Below are positions 1 to 8,882 of a stretch of 64,000 nt of DNA, piece by piece. The stretch lies in NCBI RefSeq assembly GCF_035958815.1, contig NZ_CP108383.1, positions 930,001 to 994,000 of the forward strand. The letters run 5' to 3'. Source of the stretch: Nocardia sp. NBC_01327. Its GTDB lineage: Bacteria > Actinomycetota > Actinomycetes > Mycobacteriales > Mycobacteriaceae. Under the pieces are notes generated by a model that did no database searches, had not been told where the DNA came from, and saw nothing but the letters and a program-made list of their open reading frames with translations. Both the position numbers and the translations under genes were made by a program. The first letter of the stretch is position 1; every line of letters begins with the position of its first letter.

Positions 1-267
1 CGCCAGCACCTCGCCGCCACCGTCGGCGGCGGCGATGCGAGTCTCGGTGGGCGGCAACGGCGGCAGATCGAAGAGCTGGGCGATGGACTGCCTGCCCTCG
101 ACCTCGACCAGTAGTACGCGGCGGCCCCCCGCCGCGAGTGCCAGCGCCAATGCGGCCGCGACCGTGGATTTCCCGGTGCCGCCCTTTCCGGATACGTAAT
201 GCAGACGGGCTTTGTCTGCCCGCTCCGGCCAACCTGCTTCGACCCCCGGCTCAACCGAAACGGGCAC
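1..267 (-). CDS. ArsA/GET3-type anion-transporting ATPase, N-terminal part (window edge)
   Basis: The minus strand encodes the first ~89 residues of an ArsA-family P-loop ATPase; the rest lies outside the window. Visible are a deviant Walker A (SGKGGTGKS) near residue 25 and the following motif VLLVEVEGRQSIAQLFD, which closely resembles the start of M. tuberculosis Rv3679. In mycobacteria Rv3679 and Rv3680 form a paired ATPase complex. I chose the GTG at 267, which has GGGAG 11 nt upstream; an in-frame GTG at 285 is possible. It is divergent from the DUF4177/RidA/MBL genes, exactly as Rv3679 is from Rv3678A-Rv3677c. Confidence 0.85.
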   Translation of the reverse strand, partial: MPVSVEPGVEAGWPERADKARLHYVSGKGGTGKSTVAAALALALAAGGRRVLLVEVEGRQSIAQLFDLPPLPPTETRIAAADGGGEVLA

Positions 268-425
268 TGCTATCGGTACTCCCACGCTCGCGAGCCTATA
301 ACCCGTTCCTGGTTCATGCCCAGAAGAGACACCAACTGTCTGATACACCACTCTGAAATCTTTGCTTTCCCGATATCGGGTGCGCCAGAGCAGGGTCCGG
401 AGTATGGGACGTCGTGGTCCGGGGC

Positions 426-431
426 TAATCT
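426..431 (+). promoter_or_regulatory. -10 box of leaderless DUF4177 gene
   Basis: TAATCT ends six bases before the ATG at 438. No Shine-Dalgarno is present, so the transcript probably begins at the start codon. Confidence 0.5.
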
Positions 432-437
432 CACGAC

Positions 438-602
438 ATGAGTGATCTGACCGCCTGGGAGTACGCGACCGTGCCGCTGCTGACGCACGCCACCAAGGCA
501 ATCCTCGACCAGTGGGGTTCCGATGGCTGGGAACTCGTCTCCGTGCTGCCCGGCCCGACCGGTGAACAGCACGTCGCCTACCTGAAGCGACCGAAGAACT
601 GA
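438..602 (+). CDS. DUF4177 small protein
   Basis: A 54-residue protein beginning MSDLTAWEYATVPLL and containing DQWGSDGWELVSVLP, the typical W-x-GxxGWELV core of DUF4177. Function is unknown. It is the counterpart of the small gene Rv3678A, which sits between the ArsA-type ATPase and the RidA gene in mycobacteria. The stop overlaps the RidA start (TGATG), so translation is probably coupled. The start is probably leaderless. Confidence 0.8.
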   Translation: MSDLTAWEYATVPLLTHATKAILDQWGSDGWELVSVLPGPTGEQHVAYLKRPKN

Positions 603-1069
603 TGACCGCCGCCACCGCCTGGGCGGAGAACCTCGAAAAGCTCGGGCTCACCGTGCCTGCCGTGGCCGCACCCGTGGCCGCGTACATCCCGGCCGTGCGC
701 ACCGGCAATCTCGTCTACACCTCCGGTCAGCTGCCCTTCGTGAACGGGCAGCTGACGGTCACCGGCAAGGTCGGCGCGGAGGTCTCCACCGCGCAGGCCG
801 CCGAGGCCGCGCGACTGTGCGCGCTCAATGCGCTTGCCGCCGTGCATGATCTGGTCGGGCTCGACAATGTGGTGCGGATCGTGAAGGTCGTCGGATTCGT
901 CGCCTCCGCACCGGGTTACAGCGATCAGCCGCTGGTCATCAACGGCGCATCGGAGTTCCTCGGCGAGGTCTTCGGCGATGCGGGCGTGCACGCGCGCTCC
1001 GCCGTCGGCGTCTCGGAACTGCCCAAGAACACCCCCGTCGAGGTCGAACTCATCGCGGAAGTTCGCTGA
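602..1069 (+). CDS. RidA/YjgF-family protein
   Basis: 155 residues of the YjgF/YER057c/UK114 family (Rv3678c-like). Family members hydrolyse reactive enamine/imine intermediates made by PLP enzymes. The trimer-forming fold is recognisable from LVYTSGQLPFVNGQL near residue 37 and HARSAVGVSELP near residue 127, where the Arg matches the conserved substrate-carboxylate-binding Arg. The start ATG overlaps the stop of the upstream gene by one base. The substrate of this subfamily is not established. Confidence 0.85.
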   Translation: MTAATAWAENLEKLGLTVPAVAAPVAAYIPAVRTGNLVYTSGQLPFVNGQLTVTGKVGAEVSTAQAAEAARLCALNALAAVHDLVGLDNVVRIVKVVGFVASAPGYSDQPLVINGASEFLGEVFGDAGVHARSAVGVSELPKNTPVEVELIAEVR

Positions 1070-1157
1070 CGCCTGCCACTCTCGTGGCCGGCCGGGCCGA
1101 GGGAGTGTGGTGCGTTCAACCCTGGACCTGCCACGCTCCCTGAGTTAGGACAGAACG

Positions 1158-1967
1158 ATGACCCTCACTCATCCCGCGTACGAACAACTGCGGCAAGTGA
1201 CTCCGTCCGCCGCCGTTCTGCTGGCCGACAATCCCAGCGGAATGACGTTGCAGGGCACCAACACCTGGCTGCTGCGGGCGCCGCACAGTGCGGACTACAT
1301 CGTGGTGGATCCCGGTCCCAAGGATCGCAAGCACACCGAGGCGATCGTGCGCGAGACCGGCGGCAATATCGCGCTCACCCTCATCACGCACCATCACCAC
1401 GATCACACCGGCGGCATCGGCCGTCTGGTCAAGGCGACCGGAACGCCGGTGCGTGCCGCGGATCCCGAATTCCTGCACGGCTCGGAAGCTGTTCTGACGG
1501 ACGGTGAGGTCATCGAGGCCGCAGGGCTGCGGATCACCGTGCTGGCAACGCCCGGGCACACCCAGGATTCGGTGAGCTTCCTGCTCGACGGCCCCGATGA
1601 CGGTGATGCCGCACTGCTCACCGGCGACACCGTGCTCGGCACCGGCACCACGGTGCTCGAATCCCGCGACGGTGCACTGGCCGACTACCTCGAATCCCTC
1701 AAGCGGCTCGCCGAAGCGGCCCCCGCGCGAGTTCTACTGCCCGCGCACGGACCCGATCACCCCGACGCGCTCCCTGTCATCGACTTCTACATCAAGCACC
1801 GCGACGAGCGCCTGAACCAGGTTCGCGCCGCTCTCGCGGAGCTGGGCCCGAATGCGAAGGCCCTGCAGATCGTCGCCAAGGTCTACGCCGACGTCGACAA
1901 GCGCCTCTGGCCGGCCGCCCACAGCTCGGTGAACGCCCAGCTGGCGTATCTGCGCGCCGAGAAGTAG
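1158..1967 (+). CDS. MBL-fold metallo-hydrolase (LACTB2/Rv3677c-like)
   Basis: 269 residues. The metal-binding motif THHHHDHTGG near residue 77, the second His in ATPGHTQDS near residue 131 and Asp in LTGDTVLG near residue 154 show an intact binuclear metallo-beta-lactamase fold. The C-terminal winged-helix-like segment (residues ~215-269) is typical of the LACTB2/CPSF-like branch, some members of which are ribonucleases. It keeps the Rv3677c position beside crp. AGGA lies about 8 nt before the ATG. The substrate is unknown. Confidence 0.85.
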   Translation: MTLTHPAYEQLRQVTPSAAVLLADNPSGMTLQGTNTWLLRAPHSADYIVVDPGPKDRKHTEAIVRETGGNIALTLITHHHHDHTGGIGRLVKATGTPVRAADPEFLHGSEAVLTDGEVIEAAGLRITVLATPGHTQDSVSFLLDGPDDGDAALLTGDTVLGTGTTVLESRDGALADYLESLKRLAEAAPARVLLPAHGPDHPDALPVIDFYIKHRDERLNQVRAALAELGPNAKALQIVAKVYADVDKRLWPAAHSSVNAQLAYLRAEK

Positions 1968-1979
1968 CCCGAACACACA

Positions 1980-2024
1980 CGTAGGGACCGGGTCGTCACT
2001 TGCCGTGACGACCCGGTCCCTACG
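1980..2024. terminator. Bidirectional terminator between MBL gene and crp
   Basis: A perfect 20-bp inverted repeat with a TTGCC loop (arms 1980-1999 and 2005-2024) sits between the convergent MBL gene and crp. It has no long T tract on either strand, as is common in this group. Confidence 0.85.
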
Positions 2025-2045
2025 AGTCTCTGTTCCCTGTGACCC

Positions 2046-2720
2046 CTACCGCGCGCGGCGGGCCAGGCGCTCCGAGTCGGAGATGAGGACGCTCTTGCCC
2101 TCGAGTCGCAGCCAGCCGCGGTGCGCGAAGTCGGCCAGGGCCTTGTTCACGGTTTCGCGGGAAGCTCCGACCAGCTGGGCGATCTCCTCCTGGGTCAGGT
2201 CGTGGGTCACGCGCAGCGCGCCCGCTTCCTGGGTCCCGAAACGCTGAGCCAGCTGCAGCAGCGCCTTGGCAACACGACCGGGCACATCGGTGAAGATGAG
2301 ATCGGCCAGGTTGTTGTTGGTGCGGCGCAGACGGCGGGCAAGCACCCGCAGCAACTGCTCGGCGATCTCAGGGCGCTGATCGATCCACGCCTTGAGCGCG
2401 TCCCGATCCATGGTGACCGCGCGAACCTCGGTGACGGTGGTGGCCGTCGAGGTACGCGGACCCGGGTCGAAGATCGACAGCTCGCCGAACATGTCCGACG
2501 GGCCCATGATCGTCAGCAGATTCTCGCGACCATCAGGGGAACGTCGGCCGATCTTCACCTTGCCGGAGGTAATGATGTAGAGCCGGTCTCCCGGTTCACC
2601 CTCGTTGAAGATGACATGACCGCGCGGAAAGTCCACGGGCTGAAGTTGTTTGGCGAGAGCCGCCACCGCGGTGGGCTCGACGCCTTGGAAGATGCCTGCT
2701 CTGGCGAGGGCCTCGTCCAC
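2046..2720 (-). CDS. crp: cAMP-responsive transcription factor CRP
   Basis: 224 residues, very close to M. tuberculosis Rv3676 in length and sequence. The N-terminal half is a cyclic-nucleotide-binding barrel with the phosphate-binding cassette [16 protein letters not shown] (residues ~79-94). A long dimer helix ([19 protein letters not shown]) follows, then a winged HTH with recognition helix [12 protein letters not shown] near residue 188. The GTG start at 2720 gives the family length and has AAGGAG 7 nt upstream; the longer reading frame is not needed. A CRP-like half-palindrome lies upstream of the gene, and a perfect CRP palindrome is at 19,295. Confidence 0.97.
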   Translation of the reverse strand: MDEALARAGIFQGVEPTAVAALAKQLQPVDFPRGHVIFNEGEPGDRLYIITSGKVKIGRRSPDGRENLLTIMGPSDMFGELSIFDPGPRTSTATTVTEVRAVTMDRDALKAWIDQRPEIAEQLLRVLARRLRRTNNNLADLIFTDVPGRVAKALLQLAQRFGTQEAGALRVTHDLTQEEIAQLVGASRETVNKALADFAHRGWLRLEGKSVLISDSERLARRAR

Positions 2721-2805
2721 GAATGTGCTCCTTATGGGAAATGGCTCTGTTCTGGACCGAAGCATTCGGCCGACAGTGCAGTCTACTTTGCAATACGTCC
2801 GGGTA

Positions 2806-2819
2806 GTGATAGACACCAC
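2806..2819. promoter_or_regulatory. Possible CRP site upstream of crp
   Basis: GTG-N8-CAC (GTG 2806-2808, CAC 2817-2819) has the core and spacing of a CRP palindrome, but the outer bases deviate from TGTGA-N6-TCACA. It lies about 85 bp upstream of the crp start codon. Autoregulation is inferred. Confidence 0.35.
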
Positions 2820-2836
2820 GCGGCACGCTCATTCTC

Positions 2837-2909
2837 CGACACGCGGAGTCCGATTACGCGACACGCACGGACGGTCTCGCGACACGCTAGCTGCATTTTC
2901 GCGACACGC
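2837..2909. repeat. Four helically phased CGACACGC repeats upstream of crp
   Basis: The octamer CGACACGC occurs at 2837, 2859, 2880 and 2902, so the start-to-start spacings are 22, 21 and 22 bp, close to two DNA turns. A near-copy, CGGCACGC, is at 2821. The last three copies extend to CGCGACACGC. The array lies 117-189 bp upstream of crp, in the gap before the divergent small membrane gene. Confidence 0.75.
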
Positions 2910-3003
2910 CAGTATCGGCAACCCACAGGAGATCGAAATCCGTGCTGATCGGTGCGATTTTCCGCACCCGTGTCGAACACGGCGAACGGTAGAGCGAAGC
3001 GGC

Positions 3004-3246
3004 TCAGCTGGCCTGTGCGACGTCCATACCCTTGGCGGCCGTCCGGGCGCGCCGCGGGCGGGCGGCCGCAGCGGGCAAGCCCAGCTTGGTGAGGTCACTG
3101 ACCTCGGCATTCGTCGCTCGATCCAAGTACTGCTGAACCTCAGGGTCCGGTTCGAGCAGCTTGCGCAGCCTGTTCTCGACCCGTTCCATCACCAGTGCGA
3201 ACAGCATCAGCGCTATCGGAAACAGCACCACAGCGAGTCCTTGCAT
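3004..3246 (-). CDS. Small membrane protein (Rv3675-like)
   Basis: About 80 residues starting MQGLAVVLFPIALMLFALVMERVE. It has one N-terminal membrane helix (residues 4-19), then a charged cytoplasmic region and an Arg/Ala-rich tail. It holds the position of Rv3675, between crp and nth. No Shine-Dalgarno precedes the ATG at 3246. An in-frame GTG at 3285 would overlap the nth promoter region. Function unknown. Confidence 0.6.
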   Translation of the reverse strand: MQGLAVVLFPIALMLFALVMERVENRLRKLLEPDPEVQQYLDRATNAEVSDLTKLGLPAAAARPRRARTAAKGMDVAQAS

Positions 3247-3337
3247 AGGGAGGAGTAAACACGGCGAAGGTCTCAGATGGAACACGGCGTCCGCTCAGCC
3301 CGGTTGTCGCGGCAGGCTGGTTCCGTAAGGTGGACGG

Positions 3338-4252
3338 GTGCGTGTCTCCACATCCAGCGCGGCCGCCAATGGGGCCGAATCGGGCAGTACTGCCGTGCCC
3401 ACCAGCGAGAAGGCAGCGCCGAGTGCAGGCGACAAAGCACCGAAAACCGGCAAAGCGGCACCCGTTTCGGGCGTGGCGGGCCCGGCTCGCGGCGCTGCTG
3501 TACCCGCCGGCGGGAAAGCGAAATCACGTTCCAAGGAGACGCATACCGGTCTGGTGCGGCGCGCCCGGCGGATGAATCGCACGCTCGCGGAGGCCTTCCC
3601 GGACGCGCACTGCGAACTCGACTTCACCACGCCCCTCGAATTGGCCGTGGCCACAATCCTTTCCGCGCAGTGCACGGACGTGCGGGTCAACCTGACCACG
3701 CCGGCGCTGTTCGCCAAGTACCGCAGCGCCCGCGATTACGCCGAGGCCAATCGGGCCGAGCTGGAGGAGTACATCCGGCCCACCGGCTTCTATCGCAACA
3801 AGACCAGTTCGCTCATCGGCCTGGGGCAGGGCCTGGTCGAGCGTTACGACGGGGAACTGCCGAACACCCTGAAGCAGCTGGTGGAGCTGCCGGGTATCGG
3901 CCGCAAGACCGCCAATGTCATTCTCGGCAATGCCTTCGGTGTGCCCGGAATCACTGTCGACACCCATTTCGGCCGGCTCGTCCGCCGCTGGGGGTGGACC
4001 GACGAAGAGGATCCGGTGAAGGTCGAGCACATTGTCGGCGACCTCATCGAGCGCAAAGAGTGGACCATGCTCTCGCACCGGGTGATCTTTCACGGCCGCC
4101 GCGTCTGCCATGCCCGCAAACCGGCGTGCGGCGCCTGCATCCTGGCCAAGGACTGCCCGTCCTACGGCACCGGCCCGACCGACCCGGCCACGGCCGCGGC
4201 GCTGATCAAGGGCCCCGAGACCGAGCACCTGCTCGAGCTGGTCGGCCTGTGA
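3338..4252 (+). CDS. nth: Endonuclease III (DNA glycosylase/AP lyase)
   Basis: Base-excision-repair enzyme acting on oxidised pyrimidines. The helix-hairpin-helix [18 protein letters not shown] carries the catalytic Lys, [11 protein letters not shown] carries the catalytic Asp, and [18 protein letters not shown] supplies the C-x6-C-x2-C-x5-C 4Fe-4S ligands. The core (from about residue 71) matches Rv3674c. The first ~70 residues are a low-complexity Ala/Gly/Ser/Lys extension not found in the ~245-residue mycobacterial enzyme, so a start further downstream is possible. Its stop overlaps the GTG of the next gene. Confidence 0.95.
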   Translation: MRVSTSSAAANGAESGSTAVPTSEKAAPSAGDKAPKTGKAAPVSGVAGPARGAAVPAGGKAKSRSKETHTGLVRRARRMNRTLAEAFPDAHCELDFTTPLELAVATILSAQCTDVRVNLTTPALFAKYRSARDYAEANRAELEEYIRPTGFYRNKTSSLIGLGQGLVERYDGELPNTLKQLVELPGIGRKTANVILGNAFGVPGITVDTHFGRLVRRWGWTDEEDPVKVEHIVGDLIERKEWTMLSHRVIFHGRRVCHARKPACGACILAKDCPSYGTGPTDPATAAALIKGPETEHLLELVGL

Positions 4253-5076
4253 GACCTGCGCCTGCCAGCGAGCACAGCGTTCCCCAGGGCACGGCCCCGG
4301 CTGCGGATGTGCACCGTGGGCACGGCTGGAATGTCCTCGAACGACACGGCGAAGACGGTCTCGACCGGGACGGGTTCGCCGGGCATCGCCGGGACGGGTT
4401 CGAGCAGCGTCGGAACAGCCTTGGACTGCAGGGTTCACGTGCGGTCGGTCGGGGTGCTCGCGGCCGGCGGCGAGGCGCCCTGGCCGCGGTGATCGCTGTA
4501 TTCGCGCTGGCGGCGGCGTCTTGCTCGAGCGCCGGCGACACGTCGACCGGTGGTGCGCCGGTTCCGGCGGGCAATCCCGTCTCCGCGGCGGATCGTGCGC
4601 AGGCCGCCCTCGCGGACTGCCCGAATCCGAGCGGAGCGCCGGTGGCCGACGGCCCGCTGCGCGGCCTCACCCTGAACTGTCTGGCCGACGGCCGCCCGGT
4701 CGATCTGACCGCCGCGCTGGCCGGGAAACCGGCGCTGCTCAATCTGTGGGCCTACTGGTGTGGGCCATGTGCGGAGGAACTGCCGCTGCTGCAGCAGTTC
4801 TCGGATCGGGCCGCCGGTGCGGTCACGGTGCTCACCGTGCACAGCGATCCGGGCACGGCCAAGGGCCTTTCCCGCCTGACCGGCCTGGGTATTCATCTGC
4901 CCGGCGTGGAGGATCCGGATACCAAGGTGCGCAATGCGGTCGGTGCGCCCGCGGTGCTGCCTATCTCCGTGCTGCTGCGCCCCGACGGGACCGTCGCCAA
5001 GCTGATCGTCCGCCCTTTCAAGAGCGTCGACGATATCTCCGCCACCGTCGCCGCCGAGCTGGGCGTGAAAGCGTGA
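4249..5076 (+). CDS. TlpA-like thiol-disulfide oxidoreductase lipoprotein
   Basis: 275 residues from a GTG overlapping the nth stop (GTGA). After an Arg/Gly-rich leader, a hydrophobic segment ends in LAAASC near residue 89, a weak lipobox. A thioredoxin fold with [13 protein letters not shown] near residue 170 and a cis-Pro (GAPAVLPIS) follows. It is the counterpart of Rv3673c, a membrane-anchored redox protein between nth and the NUDIX gene. A shorter start near 4490 would give a conventional signal peptide; the coupled GTG is kept because of its overlap. Confidence 0.8.
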   Translation: MRPAPASEHSVPQGTAPAADVHRGHGWNVLERHGEDGLDRDGFAGHRRDGFEQRRNSLGLQGSRAVGRGARGRRRGALAAVIAVFALAAASCSSAGDTSTGGAPVPAGNPVSAADRAQAALADCPNPSGAPVADGPLRGLTLNCLADGRPVDLTAALAGKPALLNLWAYWCGPCAEELPLLQQFSDRAAGAVTVLTVHSDPGTAKGLSRLTGLGIHLPGVEDPDTKVRNAVGAPAVLPISVLLRPDGTVAKLIVRPFKSVDDISATVAAELGVKA

Positions 5077-5358
5077 GGCCCGCAATGCCAGTCGCCTCGC
5101 CCGGCTCTATTGCCGCGCCTCGGCGAGTTGCGCGCGCAAGCGACGCCTCGGTGTCGTCGCGAGATGTGGTGCGTGACCTCCTCCGCAGCGGCGCCGGCCG
5201 GGGAGCGGTGGCGTGACTCACCCGGTATCGATCGGTGCGTTGCCGGTGCGCCCCGGCCGCGCGGCCGTTACGATCTGCGTCGGTCCAGGGCTGCGCCGGA
5301 ATTTCGTGTGCTGCTGCATGATTGCCGGTATTGCTATCGCAGGTTCGGGAGTGTGGGC

Positions 5359-6087
5359 ATGAGACTCGAGGTGCCTGCGGGCTCGGTACCGGAGTGGTTG
5401 CGCGGTGTCGCGGAACACGACCCGGAGGATCCCACCGGGACGAATCCGGTGCTGAGCCGAACCACCATGCGCCGCTTCGTCTCCGCCGCGGTGCGTTCGC
5501 GCGAGGCCTCGGTGCTGGTGCTGTTCAGCGGGTCGGTGCCGTCCGATCCGCAGGCGCGCGGCGGTCTGCCCGCGGATGCGGATGTGCTGCTCACGCAGCG
5601 TGCCGCGACTCTGCGGCAGCACAGCGGCCAGGTGGCCTTCCCCGGTGGCGGGGTGGAGCCGCAGGACACCGGGCCGATCAGTACCGCGCTGCGGGAGGCC
5701 CAGGAGGAAACCGGGCTGGACCCGCAGAGCGTGGAGCCGATCCGGGTGCTCCCCAAGATTTTCGTACCGCCCTCGCGGTTCGATGTGACGCCGATCGTCG
5801 CCTACTGGCGCACGCCCGGCGAGGTGGGTGTGGTGAGTGAGACCGAGGCATCGCGCGTGGTGCGGGTGCCGATCGCGGATCTCATCGATCCCGCCAACCG
5901 GTTCGTGGTGCGGCATCCGCTCGGGTACATGGGTCCGGCCTTCGCGGTGGACGGGATGCTGGTGTGGGGATTCACCGCGGGCGTGCTGGCCGGACTACTA
6001 GCGGTGTCCGGCTGGGAACATGAATGGGACCATCACGATGTGCGTGATCTGCAGGCCTCCTTGGCCGCGGTAGGGATGACGTTATGA
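5359..6087 (+). CDS. NUDIX hydrolase, CoA-pyrophosphatase type
   Basis: 242 residues. LLTQRAATLRQHSGQVAFPGG is the signature that precedes the Nudix box in CoA pyrophosphatases (NudL/UPF0035), and REAQEETGL is the catalytic Nudix helix binding divalent metal. Predicted to cleave CoA or oxidised CoA to 4'-phosphopantetheine and ADP. The ATG at 5359 follows GGGAG; the longer upstream frame lacks similarity. The stop overlaps the marP start (ATGA). Corresponds to Rv3672c. Confidence 0.88.
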   Translation: MRLEVPAGSVPEWLRGVAEHDPEDPTGTNPVLSRTTMRRFVSAAVRSREASVLVLFSGSVPSDPQARGGLPADADVLLTQRAATLRQHSGQVAFPGGGVEPQDTGPISTALREAQEETGLDPQSVEPIRVLPKIFVPPSRFDVTPIVAYWRTPGEVGVVSETEASRVVRVPIADLIDPANRFVVRHPLGYMGPAFAVDGMLVWGFTAGVLAGLLAVSGWEHEWDHHDVRDLQASLAAVGMTL

Positions 6088-7277
6088 GCTCCTCGGCCTG
6101 GCTCGACCTCGGAATCGTGATTCTGGCGCTGCTCGCGGCCACCTCCGGGTGGCGGCAGGGTGCGGTCGCCTCCGCGCTGGCCTTCCTAGGCGTGGTGCTG
6201 GGCGCGGTCGCGGGCATTCTGATCGCACCGCACATCCTCATTCATCTGAGTGAGGGTCGTTCGCGGGTGATCGTCGGCGTGCTGCTGATCGTGGTGCTGG
6301 TGATCATCGGCGAGGTGGCGGGCATGGTGCTCGGTCGCGCCGCGCGCGGCGGTATGCGTGATCCGTTCACCCGAAGCCTGGACAGCGTGGTGGGTGCGGG
6401 CCTGCAGATGGCGGCCGTGCTGGCCACCGCGTGGCTGCTGGCGCTGCCGCTCGCGAACTCGTCGCAGCCGGGAATCGCGGCCGCCGTCAAGAACTCTCAG
6501 GTGCTGGTCAATGTGGACCGGGTCGCGCCGGACTGGCTGCGCCGGGTGCCGAACGAGTTCTCCAATCTGCTGAACACCTCCGGGCTGCCGGATGTGATCG
6601 GCCCGTTCGGCCGGGTGCCGATCGCCGCGGTGGAGCCGCCCGATCCGAGCGTGCTGCAGCTGCCGGTCGCGCAATCGCTGCAGGGCAGTGTGCTGCGGGT
6701 TCGCGGTATCGCGCCGAGTTGCCAACGGCAGCTGGAGGGTTCGGGCTTCGTGGTCGCGCCCGAGCGCATCATGACGAATGCGCACGTGGTCGCCGGCACC
6801 GCCAGCGTCAGCGTGGATACCGCGCGCGGTCCGCTCACCGCCACCGTGGTGCTGTTCGATCCGTCCAAGGATGTGGCGATCCTCGCGGTGCCGGGTCTGA
6901 CCGCACCGGTGATCCCGCTGGCTCCGAAGGCCGCCAATTCCGGTGAGAGCGCCATCGTGCTCGGCTATCCGGGAGGCGGCCGCTACACCGCCAGCGCCGC
7001 CCGCGTGCGCGAGACCCTGGATCTGAAGGGCCCGAACATCTACCGCGACAACAATGTGCAGCGCGAGGTGTACACGGTGCGCGGCAAGGTGCAGCCGGGC
7101 AACTCCGGCGGTCCACTGGTGGATACCGACGGCAATATCCTCGGCGTGGTCTTCGGTGCCGCCGTGACCGACGACGACACCGGCTATGTGCTGACCCTCG
7201 ACGAGGTGCGTCCGGAAGTGGAACAGGCGGCAGGGGTTTCGGCCCCGGTCGGGACCAGCAGCTGCGTCCTGAGCTGA
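6084..7277 (+). CDS. marP: Acid-resistance periplasmic serine protease MarP
   Basis: 397 residues, the same length as M. tuberculosis MarP (Rv3671c). The N-terminal ~140 residues form four membrane helices of the CvpA (colicin V production) type. The periplasmic trypsin-like domain has the triad His234 (TNAHVV), Asp263 (SKDVAIL) and Ser341 (PGNSGGPL). Cys in IAPSCQRQ and the near-terminal Cys in TSSCVLS match the redox-sensitive disulfide of MarP. In mycobacteria it protects intrabacterial pH by processing peptidoglycan hydrolases. It is last in the nth-tlpA-nudix-marP run, with ATGA coupling. Confidence 0.96.
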   Translation: MSSSAWLDLGIVILALLAATSGWRQGAVASALAFLGVVLGAVAGILIAPHILIHLSEGRSRVIVGVLLIVVLVIIGEVAGMVLGRAARGGMRDPFTRSLDSVVGAGLQMAAVLATAWLLALPLANSSQPGIAAAVKNSQVLVNVDRVAPDWLRRVPNEFSNLLNTSGLPDVIGPFGRVPIAAVEPPDPSVLQLPVAQSLQGSVLRVRGIAPSCQRQLEGSGFVVAPERIMTNAHVVAGTASVSVDTARGPLTATVVLFDPSKDVAILAVPGLTAPVIPLAPKAANSGESAIVLGYPGGGRYTASAARVRETLDLKGPNIYRDNNVQREVYTVRGKVQPGNSGGPLVDTDGNILGVVFGAAVTDDDTGYVLTLDEVRPEVEQAAGVSAPVGTSSCVLS

Positions 7278-7288
7278 CGATGGTGTGA

Positions 7289-7329
7289 ACGACTGTGCCC
7301 CCGTGACGAGGTCATGGGGGCACAGTCGT
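7289..7329. terminator. Bidirectional terminator between marP and the EphE-like gene
   Basis: An 18-bp stem with one G-T pair and a 5-nt loop, arms 7289-7306 and 7312-7329. On the plus strand it is followed by GAAAAGG; on the minus strand the same stem serves the convergent gene. Confidence 0.85.
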
Positions 7330-7340
7330 GAAAAGGGGCG

Positions 7341-8300
7341 TCAGCTCAGAAGTTTGGCGAGCTCGGCGGTGACCGCCTCCGGATTCTCCTGGTGCGCATA
7401 GTGACCCGCGTCCGGGATGGCCACCACGCGCCGCTCGGGGGAGAGCTCCTGCCCGCGCCGGATGGTGCTCGCCAGGATGTACCGGTCGCGGTCGCCGTAC
7501 AGCGACAGCACGGGGATGCGCACCGGCTCCCGCATGGTCTGCATGAAACGCGCGCCGTCGGGCCGCCACTGGCTGCGGAAGGCCCAGCGCTGGTACTCCA
7601 GAGCACAGTGCGCCACACCCGGAATCCGGATGGCCAGGCGCATGCGCTGGGCGGTATCCGCGAATTCGGGAGTGGCCGACCAGTGTTCACCGGCCCGCTG
7701 CCGCAGCAGGCGCTCCACCTCGGCGCCGTCGTCGGCGATGAGCAGGTTCTCCGGTATGCGGGGCAGCTGATACCGCAGGAAGTCCGGCAGCCACTGCTTG
7801 CGCTGCTTGCGATCCCGCAGGATGGAACTCTTGAGCGCCGCCGGATGCGGTGAGCTGACCAGTCCGATGGAGGTCACCAGGCGGGGGTGCAGGACCGCGG
7901 TGGCCCAGCACACCAGACCGCCTTCGGCATGGCCGACCAGGGTGGCCTCGGTATGCCCGAGAGCGCGGATCAGGCCGGCGATATCCCCGGCGAGCGTCCA
8001 GCCGTCGTAGCCGCGCGGCGGTTTATCGCTGTCGCCGTAACCGCGCAGGTCCACGGCGACGGCCCGGTAGCCGCGAGCGGCCAGCCCGGTCAGTTGGTGC
8101 CGCCACGACCACCAGAAGTCGCCGAAGCCGTGCAGCAGCACCACCAGCGGCGTATCCGGGTCGCCGTAGGACGCCGACCCGCTCACGGCCGGATCGGCCT
8201 CTACGACATGGAAGCGAATGCCGTTGGCATGCACATCCCGATGGGTCCACGGTCCGTCGTAGCGGACGGTGGACGGGTCCGGGGGCGAATTCGACGACAC
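7341..8300 (-). CDS. Alpha/beta-hydrolase, EphE-like, nucleophile position Ala
   Basis: 319 residues with an epoxide-hydrolase-like alpha/beta fold: oxyanion-hole motif LLHGFGDFWWSW near residue 55, acid in LYGDRDRYI and His in DAGHYAHQENP. The elbow that should hold the nucleophile reads VGHAEGG where epoxide hydrolases have GHDWGG, so the nucleophilic position is Ala and Glu follows. Position and sequence match Rv3670 (EphE). Catalysis is therefore doubtful. The GTG at 8300 has TACGCT six bases upstream and no Shine-Dalgarno, so the start is leaderless. Confidence 0.82.
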   Translation of the reverse strand: MSSNSPPDPSTVRYDGPWTHRDVHANGIRFHVVEADPAVSGSASYGDPDTPLVVLLHGFGDFWWSWRHQLTGLAARGYRAVAVDLRGYGDSDKPPRGYDGWTLAGDIAGLIRALGHTEATLVGHAEGGLVCWATAVLHPRLVTSIGLVSSPHPAALKSSILRDRKQRKQWLPDFLRYQLPRIPENLLIADDGAEVERLLRQRAGEHWSATPEFADTAQRMRLAIRIPGVAHCALEYQRWAFRSQWRPDGARFMQTMREPVRIPVLSLYGDRDRYILASTIRRGQELSPERRVVAIPDAGHYAHQENPEAVTAELAKLLS

Positions 8301-8321
8301 GCCGGGAGCGTAATCGACCGA

Positions 8322-8882
8322 CTAGGCGCGGTGCCTGCCGAGTTCGGTCGTGGCGTCGACCGAATTCTCGGAAGCGGCCCCGAAGCCACTGGGCAGCAGG
8401 GTCTTCGCCTCCTTCAGCGATTCGATGGTCTTCTCCGGCGCGCGCAGCTTGCGCACCTTGAGATAGCCGAAGAGGGCGAGCAGACCCGTCGTCACCAGCA
8501 TCAGCAGGAAGACGATGAGGAAGGCCAGCCAGCGGTAGACCCACACGTCCAGCAGCTCGGCCAGGAAGAAGAAAAAGAAGAACGAGCTGAACAGCAGTAC
8601 GGTCAGCGCCCCGATGAAGAAGACGCTGCCCTGCAGGCCCTTCTTGACCTCACCGGTCACCTCGGCCTTGGCGAGTGCTACCTCGGCCCGCACCAGTGTC
8701 GACATCTGTTCGGTCGCATCGCGGACCAGACTGCCGATGCTCGCCGATTCGTGAGTATCGACATCGGACAGCGGAATCGAGGTGATGGTGCGGGTGCGGT
8801 TCCCGTCCCGCCCGTTACCGCCCTGTGTGAAGCTCAATTGCTCGACCCTTCTCCATGTCCCGGAACTGCCCGGCGAAGTCAC
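8322..8882 (-). CDS. Phage-holin-superfamily membrane protein (Rv3669-like)
   Basis: Up to 186 residues. A soluble N-terminal part (residues 40-80, SIGSLVRDATEQMSTLVRAEVALAKAEV) is typical of the actinobacterial 'phage holin family' (DUF1469). Two membrane helices follow, the first with a run of seven Phe (SSFFFFFFFLAELL region, about residues 88-108) and the second at ~114-137, then a charged tail. It is not a prophage gene; this family is chromosomal. The GTG at 8882 overlaps the nhaA stop. A TTG at 8837 with AAGGG upstream is an alternative giving a shorter N terminus. Confidence 0.78.
   Translation of the reverse strand: MTSPGSSGTWRRVEQLSFTQGGNGRDGNRTRTITSIPLSDVDTHESASIGSLVRDATEQMSTLVRAEVALAKAEVTGEVKKGLQGSVFFIGALTVLLFSSFFFFFFLAELLDVWVYRWLAFLIVFLLMLVTTGLLALFGYLKVRKLRAPEKTIESLKEAKTLLPSGFGAASENSVDATTELGRHRA

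Noticed and set aside
3277..5076. 599-codon plus frame running through nth
   Set aside because: Only its last part, from GTG 4249, is a real gene (TlpA-like); the first 970 bases are nth read in another frame.
8322..8882. Prophage because of the holin name
   Set aside because: The holin-superfamily protein is a conserved chromosomal gene (Rv3669 position); no other phage gene is present.
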